From Nigrospora sphaerica (lineage: Eukaryota; Ascomycota; Sordariomycetes; Amphisphaeriales; Apiosporaceae): a stretch of 64,000 bases of DNA. This document shows positions 51,618 to 60,999 of the stretch, in pieces (within the stretch, counting starts at the first letter, position 1; each line of letters begins with the position of its first letter). The notes beneath the pieces were generated by a model. The model searched no databases and was not told the origin of the DNA. It was given only the letters and a program-made list of their open reading frames with translations. The position numbers and the translations under genes are program-made. The stretch spans positions 496,001 to 560,000 of the forward strand of contig JAGVVL010000009.1 of the NCBI GenBank assembly GCA_018287875.1. Direction: 5' to 3'.

Positions 51618-54600
51618 AAGGATTCTGAGAAGATCGCACTAACAGCATTCTCCCTGAACGTCATTAGAGCGGCGGATAGCACTGATCAAGAGTCTCCACC
51701 ATACGATGAGCATAAGGACAATGTCCTCCTGGGATTCTCGGACGATACCCTACTGGACTTTCTACGGTCGCTTCGAGATGAGGTTATGGGGGACGATAGG
51801 GCTGCGAGCCGCAGATCAGGACTGCCCTCATCTCTCCAGCGAGGACAGGAGGTCCGATAACACGCTATCTCGAGTTAAGTTAACACCATGTACAAAACAG
51901 TGGCGCAAAAGGTCCAACCCGTCGACGACTACCCTTTAGATGGTAGCATTCCAGGAGGCTCCACGTTTTAGAAAGGTGCAGTGCTAGCAGGAATCGAGAT
52001 GCCTACGAGAACAAAGGACGGGCTAATAAAGAATATACAACCACGCTTCACGACTATGCCATTGGGATAAAGGTTAACCGACGATAGATAGGCGGAAGTC
52101 CTTGATCAGCTCAAGACCTCAGAGCTCACACCTCAAGAAACGGCCGTCCTAAAGCAGATCTTACAAAATCGGGAAGCCTGTCTAGCATGGGACCCAATAG
52201 AGATGGGCCAAATCCGACACGAGATCTCACCCCTATACGATATTCGGACGGTACCGCATATGGCATGGCAAGCAAAGAACGTCCCAATCCTTAGAGCGCT
52301 ACTACCAAAAGCAATTGAGGCCCTAAAGAAACGACTCGAGAGAGGTTAGCTTAAGGAATGCCACGGACCATACCGCAACAGCTGGTTCGTCGTTGCGAAA
52401 AAGGACGGGAGCGTACGCCTTATCAATTCAGCTACACGCCTTAATGGTGTCACGATTAGAGACGCGCTCCTACCTAGAGGTAGCGACGAGTTCGCTGAGC
52501 CCTTTATAAACTGTCAAATACTCACCGGACTCGACTTATTCTCGGGATACGACCACTGCGCACTCGCAGAGACCTCGAGAGATATAACAGCGTTCTCCAC
52601 ACCGCTTGGAGTCCTACGACAGACGACATTGCTGTAAGGATTCACCAATTCACCAGGTCACTTCATTCGAGTGATATCTAGGATCTTGTTTGACATTCCC
52701 AAGGAAAAGGCCGATTTCTTCTTCGACGACGTCCCAGTTAAAGGACCCATGGAGCGTTATACTAATCAAGAGCGCTTCCCTGGCATCCGACGCTTTATGC
52801 TGGAACATTTAGAGAACCTGGATGCCGTGCTATTCAACATGGAGCTCGCCGGAGTTTCCATTAACGGCGCCAAGTCCTAATGGTGCCAGCGCTAGATCGA
52901 AATCGTTGGCTACATGTGCGGTTCCGATAGCCGCAAGCCACCCGAGAGGAAGGTTATGAAGATCCGCGAGTGGAACGCCTATAGAGACGTCAGTGAAGTA
53001 AGGAGCTTCCTCGGCATGGCAGGATGCTTTAAAGCATGGATCAACCATTATGCCATGAAATCGCAACCTTTAATAAAGCTACTACGGAAAGGAGCGCCCT
53101 TCACCTGGGGTCCTGATTAAGATCAAGCACTCAATACCCTGAAGAACGAGATCGCAGACGCAGTTGCGCTTCGAAAACCAGAGTACAGTACCTATCAGTT
53201 CTACCTTAGGACCGACGCATCTGGTATAGGCTGGGGAGCTGAACTTGGCTAACTGATTAACGATAAGCACCGGCTAATTCGCTTCGAGTCCGGATATTAG
53301 AACGACGCCGAGAAGAAGTACGACTCCGGTAAGCAGGAGTGTCTCGCCATCGTCAGAGCCTTACGGCGCCTACGACTGTACCTCTTTAGCGCCGAGTTCA
53401 GACTGGAAACAGACACTAGGACGCTGCGAGACCAGCTCAATGACTGTTCAATGAACCTACTGCCATCAGCATTACTGACAAGGTGGCTGGCATATATTAA
53501 GCTGTTCGCTTTCGAAGTACACCACTTGCCAGGCAAGAAGAACGTCATCGCGGACGCATTGTCACGCAAGGGCAGAGGACTATCCGACGACATCGACGAC
53601 GCGAACGAAGGGGACATTGACGACTTCATTGACGCCAAGATCAACACAACCGAGCCTGATCAACAGAACCCACAGACAAAGCTGGCCGAGTATCGCCACT
53701 ACCTAGAGACATTACAGCTGCTAGATTAATTACGAGACCCTACCACTCCCCACCTAAGGAGAGTAGTCACTACGTTTAAGACGGAAGCCACCTGCTTCTT
53801 TATCCACAAAGGAGTGATGTTTCGTAAGGCCACAGCTAAGTCACCACCACGCAGAGCTGTGGAAAGCCTTGATTAGAAGAAGAATATCTTCGCCCAGGCA
53901 TATAAGGATCTCGGACACAAAGGTCGAGACACGACCTACAAGAGGATTGCCAACTTATACTGGTGGGCCAATATATACACCGATATTAAGCAGTGGCAGT
54001 CAGAGTGCCTCTAGTGTGCGAAAGCCTCTAATTAGCGACCAATGGATACGCAACTCTGGACGGAACCCACAGATATCCTTCAGACCTGGGTACTCGACGT
54101 ACAGTATATGCCAGCTTGCCAAGGATTCACCGCAACTGTCGAAGCGCGCTGCGAAGTATCAGGCTACCTTGAGGCCATAGCATTAAAGAAGATCAACTCG
54201 GCAACTATCGTGCGGTTCATTAAGTCACGCATTATCTACCAGTATGGCTGCTTCCAGCGCCTCAAAGTAGACAACGGCCTAGAAAACAAAGGAGAGGTCA
54301 TCAAGGCTGGCAAGAAGTTAGGCTTCATAGTCACACCAGGACCCGCCTACAGTTCGAAGACTCAAGGCTTGATCGAGAACGGGCACAAGAGCATTGCTAA
54401 GTCGCTAATGAAGATGACCGACGGGTCTGGCAAGAACTGGGTGGCGTTACTACCCCTAGTTATGTGGGCCGACAGGACCGTGGTCCGGTACTTTGGCATG
54501 TCCTTATACCGACTCCTGTACGGAAGGGAACCCTTGATGCCCTTCGAATTGAGTATTCCGACGTGGCGGATCATAAACTGGAACGAAGATATAAGCCAAG

Positions 54601-55083
54601 AAGAGCTGATCACCAGAAGGGTGCGAATGCTAGAGAACCGACCTGCGGACATCGAAGCGACTTGCTAAGCGATCGCGTCTCAGAGAAAACGACGTGCGCA
54701 AGACGTTGATCAACGTAACAAGGCCAAGTTACGAAGTTCACCGCTGACGACTGAGCATCTGGTCCTTGCTTACGACTACGTCCGCCACATCGACATGTCT
54801 AACGACCGGAAGCTCCAGTACCGATGGATGGGACTATATAGGATCGTCGAAGCGTTGCCTCATAACCGTTTTAAGCTCTAAGACGTCACAGGAGTCCCCA
54901 TCCGAGGAGTCTTTCACGGCGACAGGCTGAAGGCCTTTAGGAAGGACCCCGACGGAACCTGGGAACCGCTTAATACCGACAAGGATAGATGGAGTCAGGA
55001 GGACCTTCAAGCACCTATACCTGGTCCTGATCAAGACAAACCACCCCCGAAAAGAAGGGGCAGACTACTGAAGAAACCTCCGT
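51618..55083 (+). pseudogene. Reverse transcriptase, RNase H and integrase of the Ty3 element
   Basis: The RT has YRNSWFVVAKKDGSVRLI, LTGLDLFSGYDHCALAE, RDITAFSTPLGVLR, GFTNSPGHF and the catalytic box FFFDDV (YVDD-like, both Asp kept). The connection has SEVRSFLGMAGCFKAWI. RNase H has LRTDASGIGWGAEL, KQECLAIVRALRRLR, ETDTRTL and NVIADALSRK. The integrase zinc region has DLGHKGRDTTYKRIANLYWWANIY and two Cys (SECL, CAKAS). The integrase core has D in VLDVQYMP, D in KVDNGLENKGE and E in GLIENGHKS. A C-terminal GPY/F-like region follows (RWMGLYRIVEALPHNRFKL). No chromodomain is clear. Stops, mostly TAG and TAA, break it in about 20 places, many where Gln or Trp would be expected. Confidence 0.85.
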
Positions 55084-55566
55084 AAGAAATCAGCATCGAT
55101 GAAGCCACGAGTTCAGGACTACCGCCGACCCAGTCAAGAATCTAAGTTGAGATCCCTTTGGGCACACAGGAAGGCTACGTTAAGTATCCCGAGTACTTTT
55201 AGGCCTCCCAACGACCTTGTTTAAAAGGGACAGTCGTGGTACTTTCGCTGCACAGTTCCTCAGTTTCACCGATTTCCTGTTTTCCTTTTTACTGTTCTGG
55301 GGGACGTGTTGTACCCCTACGACAATATTCAGTTCAGATCCTGCGCTTTAAAGCGCCGATTAGAACATTCCATTCGTTACCTGATAACTGCTGTCCAGTA
55401 TAGCAGCATATCTTAACTTGAAAAGCGACGATAAAGAAGACGATTGGATATGAATTATGGCCTCAGTATAAAGCTGGCTTATAAAGACCAAAGAAAGACC
55501 AGACTCCGAACGCGCATGCCTTAATTAAGGGTATACACAGGCGCAGCGTACACCTTTCCCCTTACC
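55084..55566. other. Junction between pol and the accessory region
   Basis: A tract at 55290-55320 (tgttctgggggacgtgttgt) resembles the polypurine region before the 3' LTR (aactgggggacggttgag). It may mark the end of the ancestral retrotransposon before the accessory segment was added. Confidence 0.4.
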
Positions 55567-56464
55567 TTAGTTCCACGAAGCCTGGACAGTAAAGGAATCC
55601 CTGCCTATCTTTTCCAGTTCTTTTCCCTTGATGACCAAGCCGCCCTTGGTATCAGTAGACGATAGACCGAGCTTCGTCTTTCCCCTCTTCTGAAGATCTC
55701 CAAGCATCTTCCCATGGATACACCAGCTGCACAAGGTATTGCGTCCAACTATTAAGCAGTTACCGCAACTCGCATGATACTGAGGGAGAGAAACACAACC
55801 GAAGAATGGCGCCATGCCGCGCGTGTCCTCCGTATCAGCATCCCGCAGCAGGGACTCGCAATGTTCGCAAGGTATGGGGTTTGCTTTCCTATACGCCTAG
55901 ACTAGGATAGCAGCTGCTGTCTCTCCTCAGGATAGCAACTTGCCGATAACCCAGCCGAAGGGACCACCATAGTTTGCCTCCATAAAGATAGGTGGAAGCT
56001 GTTAATCAGGGCGGTACCACCCTAAGATGTTCTGGATAGCCTGATTATCCTTCCCCTCGAATAACGCTCTATCGAACACCCACTGTAAATAGGTGTGCTC
56101 ATTAGAGGGCATAGTGGTGATAGTCAGATAGCCCAGGATCTGATCAAGACATTCCACCGGTCAGAACGGGGCTAAGCACACTAGTCAGAGGGAAGCGACT
56201 TACCGCCAAATAAGTATACGAAATCGACTTCGAATTCTTATCGCGCCTACCCTTACTAAACTCCGAGTGCTCTAAGAAGAACTTGCGCACCTGCAACAAG
56301 TTGTCGAGATACAGTTCAACCATTTCGTCGCCTTCCTCAACAGCCGGCATCAAATGGATTACTTCGTTGGCGCGCATAGTGTACACAGCCCCGTCGCGAA
56401 ACCCCTGCCGCTGCGACTGCGATAAGAGAGGCAGCCGGTACCGCTCTAGATGCTGGGAAGACAT
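55567..56464 (-). pseudogene. Antisense gene inside the Ty3 element, 277 codons, one intron, DUF3716-like Cys motif
   Basis: Exon 1 is 56464-56204 (ATG 56464, MSSQHLERYRLPLLSQSQ). The intron 56203-56140 (64 nt) has GTAAGT, CTGACC and TCAG. Exon 2 is 56139-55567. The exons join in phase 0 and give 834 nt. Exon 2 reads YLQWVFDRALFEGKDNQAIQ and FMEANYGGPFGWVIGKLL, then AYRKANPIPCEHCESL...PFFGCV...ASCGNCLIVGRNTLCSWC. The Cys arrangement (CxxC, then C, then CxxC, then CxxC) resembles the fungal DUF3716 domain (small Cys clusters ending in CxNC...CS). Three stops interrupt exon 2: TAA 56002-56004, TGA 55927-55929 and TAG 55897-55899. The TAA and TAG fit Gln codons hit by RIP. An intron on the minus strand would be lost from a genomic sense transcript's view, so this gene must be expressed from its own antisense promoter. 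Confidence 0.6.
56140..56203 (-). other. Intron of the antisense gene, 64 nt
   Basis: Donor GTAAGT, branch-like TTCTGACC, acceptor GATCAG. It joins SISYTYLA to ILGYLTITTM without a frame change. On the sense strand it is not bounded by splice signals. Confidence 0.7.
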
Positions 56465-57004
56465 AGCGACAACTTGAGGAAGATGTTGATCAAGACAATG
56501 AAGACATGAGTGTGTGTGTTGTTCTAGGGGACGAAGAGAGACCAGAGGCGCAATAATACAAAGAACAAAAGAAGAACAAGGACGGATACAGCCTAGTCAG
56601 GTCGAGACTCCGCAATCATTCCCAACGCCAAATAATAACAAGTGACTAACAACATCGGATGGCTATTTAATACCGCAATCAACAACTCACCGAAAGCAGT
56701 CACGCGCCCTCCTTACGAGTCACAAAGCGACCTGGAGTCTCCTGGCTAAAAGCCTCCAAGGATAAGTATCTGACATCGCTCCTCTGCTCCCGCAAGCACT
56801 CCTCTTCCCTCCAACAACATCCTCCGCACCTCTGGTCACTAGAGAACATCACACACTACTCGTACCCCCGAACTGCACACTATTAAGGAACCCTATTCTA
56901 CCTTGATCACCTTCCTGTCTTGATCAAGACTTTCCACTATAGAAGACGTCCATTTCGGCCAGATAGAAGACTTCAACGTCTTCTAAGGGAAGAAGGCAGC
57001 GCTA
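56465..57004. other. Divergent intergenic part between the antisense gene and the sense accessory ORF
   Basis: Non-coding in both directions. It probably holds promoters for the antisense gene (leftward) and the sense ORF (rightward), but no clear TATA box is visible. Confidence 0.35.
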
Positions 57005-59755
57005 GTGGCACTACAAGAGAGTATTGCGAAGGATTATAACGCTGACCTCTGGAGCGTCGAGACTAACGACAACCTCCTAATCAGCCATCTATTCGAACGC
57101 AGTGAGGACGGTATTCCCTTAATCATAAAGCTTCCGAACACGGCAGTCGCGACCAAGGCCGAGAAAGTGACCCGCGACCGAGCGGAACCAACTATATACT
57201 CAGCAGCGATCTGGGAAGCAGTACGTCGGTTCGTATTAAAAAGACCAGTCAGTTACCCAGACACCGAGAAGATCCTGGCGCTGTTATGGAATGCGAACAA
57301 AAGAACGGTCTTCCTTAGCACGATCAACATAAACCACAGCACATAGAAAGAGCACATCTCACCTATGGCCAGGTCCAACTAGGAGAAAGGACTGTGCAAT
57401 AACTTTGCTATCATGATCAACGCGAAGCACCCAGACAGCGACAGAGAGAACCACCTGCTGTGCGTCTACGATAAGAATCGGCTCCACGTTTTCTCCCCTT
57501 TCAAAATAACAGACGACCAGTACCTCGACTATGGGTACCACGCCGGCCGAGTGGTCTGGGAGCGCATCCTAGACGGGAGACGTGAAGGCAACTAGGGGAA
57601 AGCAGTCCACATCTATAAGGGCATCCACGCGAGTGCATGCTAGGCAGACAACCACTTCATGATCCTGCTGGCCTGGCACCTCTCTCAAGGTACATTGATT
57701 AAGGAGGTCGTCAGGGAAGTCGTTAATCAACGTAACTTCACCGCTGCTATACGACGGATATACCAGGTCATGTAAAAGAACTGTAACTTCCGTTTCGGTA
57801 TCGATGACTATGGAACCGACAAAGACAACCTCCTACCCTTAGAAGAGTCGCCTAAGTACTTGTCTGCAGAGACCAAGCCCGGATTAAGGATCAGCTTACT
57901 CCACTGGGACGAACTGGAGAACCTAGGGAGAGTAATTGGACGCGAGAGATCCTCGGTACCTATGCTAAAGTGGGAAAGCACTATAAGGGACAACACACCA
58001 GTACGCAGCTAGGACTCACTACAGTTAACCCCGATCAAGACCATGCGCGAGTCATTGACAAGACCCTTGCCTATCACGAACCAGAAGAACTGGAAGACAG
58101 GAACTTAGGACGCTGTCCTTCGTACCATCTTCAGGTACGCCGAAGGCAAGACCATGCTAGGAGCGGACTTTGACGCCCTCACATCGATGATCAACACGAC
58201 GCTCAGGTGGTGTTTAACGGAAGACACACCATCGGCGCTTAACAACAAGCCCAACGCCCCAAACGACCTGAATAACGACATGCAAGCACGATTGCGAACG
58301 ACCTACGCGGACGGCTACATCTGCATCTGCAGAGCAGCGCATGATGATGAGGACTATGGTCCTTGGCCGCTGGTGATCTTTGCACCAGGACTACAGCGTG
58401 CTATAGTGTACACGTTTGGCGACAAAGATAACCAGGTCGTTGCCGAAAACATAGGAGAGTTGTTTCGATAGGCTTTAAGCAGAGCTAACCTTGCCGACAG
58501 GTTCCCGAACCTCAAGATCAGCTGGACGCCCTGCTATTATAACCGACAGCAACGCTAGCGCCACGCCTACATAGCTCTGTTAGTCATCTGGATAGTGTAC
58601 AACATCAATAAGGACAGCAACTTCGTGCACATCTCCAGCAAGCTGCGCAGGGTGGAGAACCAATTGGACTATGTCATGGTTAACGAACTGGCAGCGTCAG
58701 TTGGGTTAAATGTGGACATACAGCGGACCTGGGCCGCAGTGAACACTGATCCGGATACACCGTCCACATAGACGTCAACAAGACAATCATCACGACCAGC
58801 ATCGAGACCAGCCTCCCAAGAATCAACGCCTGCCGCCAGAGCACGGCCTGATCAGAGACAAGCACTATCCACACCGCCCAACAGACAGAGGGGATCGTCC
58901 ATAGGCCAGGCGTCAGGTCAGCCATCTGGTGGTCGCATAGCGCCGCCCTCAGCTAAAGAATTAACGCGCAGAGGTATCTCGAATATGACATTGACGACTC
59001 CCACGCTTACGCGTACGGCTGCTACCCCTAGGTTAAGCTCTTCACAGAGACCTGGCGACACTGGCAACAAGCCAACAGCAGGCCCATCTAACAGCGGATT
59101 GACGAGAACGACTTCCAGAGGCCAGATCCCGGCCACAATCCCTGAGGAAGCCGCTGTTTAAGAGCGACCCACGCCAGGAGGTCCAGCAGACAGAGGCCGA
59201 CGACAGACCCGTCGATCCACCAGGTCGGAGAGACATGCCGCCAGTAACCTAGAGCCCGCATAAGCAGCGCATACCGAGGAGCCTGCGCAGGACAACCCCA
59301 CGGATCCGGACTTGGACTTAATAAAAAGCGAGTACCCTCAGGTCGGTACATTAACTAAGAGCAAGCACCACAAGCAGCCTCCCATGCCGATATACACGTA
59401 CGACCCAAGCAGCACAGGGCAAGACCTTGTCTCTGACATTGACGGTTCCTACCTGGGAATGATAAGAGGACAACGGGCGCAAGCCCTTGATTAAGGAGGT
59501 CGCTTAAGCTACGCAAGGGTTGGGGATACCAGAGAGGACGCTCTGACCCGTCCCATTCCCACGGCGCCTGCGGACTGGCGCGGATGGAACGACATGCGAC
59601 TTCGCATGACCGCCTTGCAGGACGCTTGGCGACAGAACTTGCCGGTCCATAGAGGCCGACAAGAGCGCGCTGCCCGTCGCGCAGGAATGGTCGCAGGGAA
59701 CGAGCCTGAGGAGATTAAGGAGGACATCTACGGGGTATCAGACTAATCAAGGCCT
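57005..59755 (+). pseudogene. Accessory sense ORF of the Ty3 element (possible Ulp1/C48-like protease region)
   Basis: The frame 2 mod 3 is coding-like for about 2.7 kb, with stops (mostly TAG) and a local frame change near 57960-58110. The N-terminal 220 codons include IYSAAIWEAVRRFVL, then ENHLLCVYDKNRLHVFSPFK and ACxADNHFMILLAWHL (x is a TAG). This resembles the HW...D...Q-N-DC order of Ulp1-type cysteine proteases, but the expected Asp and Cys are not clearly present. The middle (58150-58700) has ICRAAHDDEDYGPWPLVIFAP and YNRQQR. The C-terminal third is Ser/Pro/Arg/Thr-rich and low complexity, ending in a short conserved-looking helix (WRGWNDMRLRMTALQDAW). It has no similarity to a retroviral envelope that I can see: no signal peptide and no membrane segment. 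Confidence 0.45.
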
Positions 59756-59869
59756 TGCATAGACTAGCCCCTTCATTAGAGTCTGGTCGCTCTCACACAC
59801 ACTGTATTTTAATTGTGATGCTTTTTCATTTTGACATTCGGTACGATCGCTTCCCAACTGGGGGACGGT
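59756..59869 (+). promoter_or_regulatory. 3' untranslated part and polypurine tract
   Basis: The stretch ctgggggacggt lies directly before the 3' LTR and fits a plus-strand primer site. Confidence 0.6.
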
Positions 59870-60193
59870 TGAGACGGGGCTAGGGTACGTAAGCACCCAA
59901 TGCCAGGGGTCTGATCAAGGACTTGCACCTATAAGTAGCTGTCCAGCTTCCACCGTAGAGATAAGACAACAACAAGACATGTTCACTTCCTTTTATCTTT
60001 TGAGACCATCACTCGTAACCGTTTTGTCCCAGTTATTGTCCCAGTTGGACCTCACTTTTACTTGGGTGATAGACATACCCTTGATCAAGGACTTGCACGT
60101 CCTAAATCGAGGGCATGTCTATCACATTATCAGGGATCGACCTCACGACCGCGTCTTTCCACCAGGCACTACACCTAGTGTTTGTCTGTTCTA
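59870..60193 (+). repeat. 3' LTR of the 12.3-kb element
   Basis: It has the same length as the 5' LTR (324 bp), with six differences. It keeps the CpA/TpG state at all six sites. Confidence 0.9.
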
Positions 60194-60538
60194 ATAGTAC
60201 CTTCCTTCCTTTCTTTATATCCACCCTTTTATTTTCTTATATACCCCTCTTTTCTTTCCTTACCTATTATCCTTTAATATACTTATTCTCCTTTTATCCC
60301 TTAAAATATCACTTTTCACTTCTTCTTTTTTATTCTTCTTACACCCCTTTCTTATCAGATTCTTTTAACTCTTTTATTTTACTTATAAAGACTTCTTTTT
60401 AACCCTTATTTTTATCTTTATTAAAGTAGTTTCTCTTTAATCCCTTACTACGCTTCTTTAAACTTTTACTTTTCATCTTTATATACCTCTCTTTTCCTTA
60501 TATCTTCTTTGTTGCCTTTCCCTTATCTACTACGCTTC
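60194..60538. repeat. C/T-rich flank
   Basis: It begins atagtacc, matching aatagtactc at 61507 in the paralogous tract. The sequence is almost only C, T and A, with very few G on the plus strand. Confidence 0.5.
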
Positions 60539-60998
60539 GAATTCGCCTTTAACGGGCCGGTTATACACCGCTTACGGTTACGCCCCCTACCCCTTTAAAT
60601 TCGCCTTTAACGGGCCAGCTGCGCCCCGTTTACGGTTACGCCCCCTTGCCCCCCGAATTCGTCTCCGACGGGCCAGCTGCGCACCGCCTACGGTTACGCC
60701 CCCTACCCCTCTAAATTCGCCTCTGACGGGCCAGCTGCGCACCGCCTACGGTTACGCCCTCTTACCCCCCGAATTCGTCTCCGACGGGCCAGCTGCGCAC
60801 CGCCTACGGTTACGCCCCCTTACCCCCTAAATTCGTCTCCGACGGGCCAGCTGCGCACCGCCTACGGTTACCCCCCTTACCCTCCTAGTTCGTCTCCGAC
60901 GGGCCAGCTGCGCACCGCCTACGGTTACCCCCTTACCCTCCTAGTTCGTCTCCGACGGGCCAGCTGCGCACCGCTTACGGTTACGCCCCCTTACCCCC
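60539..60998 (+). repeat. Minisatellite, eight units of about 58 bp
   Basis: The unit runs aattcgtctccgacgggcca, gctgcgcaccgcctacggtt, acgccccct taccccct. Starts are near 60539, 60598, 60656, 60714, 60771, 60829, 60886 and 60942. The first two units are more AT-rich (attcgcctttaacgggcc), with changes of C to T. The array is a GC-rich island in AT-rich DNA. Unit length varies by 1-3 bp, so it is not a coding repeat. Confidence 0.85.
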
Positions 60999-60999
60999 T

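Larger units (their letters stand above)
47885..60193 (+). mobile_element. Ty3/gypsy LTR retrotransposon, 12.3 kb, RIP-mutated, with accessory genes
   Basis: Two 324-bp LTRs (47885-48208 and 59870-60193) differ at six positions. A PBS follows the left LTR and a purine tract (ctgggggacgg) precedes the right one. The internal region has gag, protease, RT, RNase H and integrase in the Ty3 order to about 55.2 kb. Then come an antisense spliced gene and a long sense ORF. All frames have many stops (mostly TAG/TAA). No 5-bp target duplication is seen. The size is about twice that of a usual fungal gypsy element. Confidence 0.9.

Noticed and set aside
56144..56196. Reading through the antisense intron (VSRFPLTSVLSPVLTGGMS then stop)
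   Set aside because: A GTAAGT donor and TCAG acceptor at the ends restore a coding frame; read-through gives an abrupt stop.
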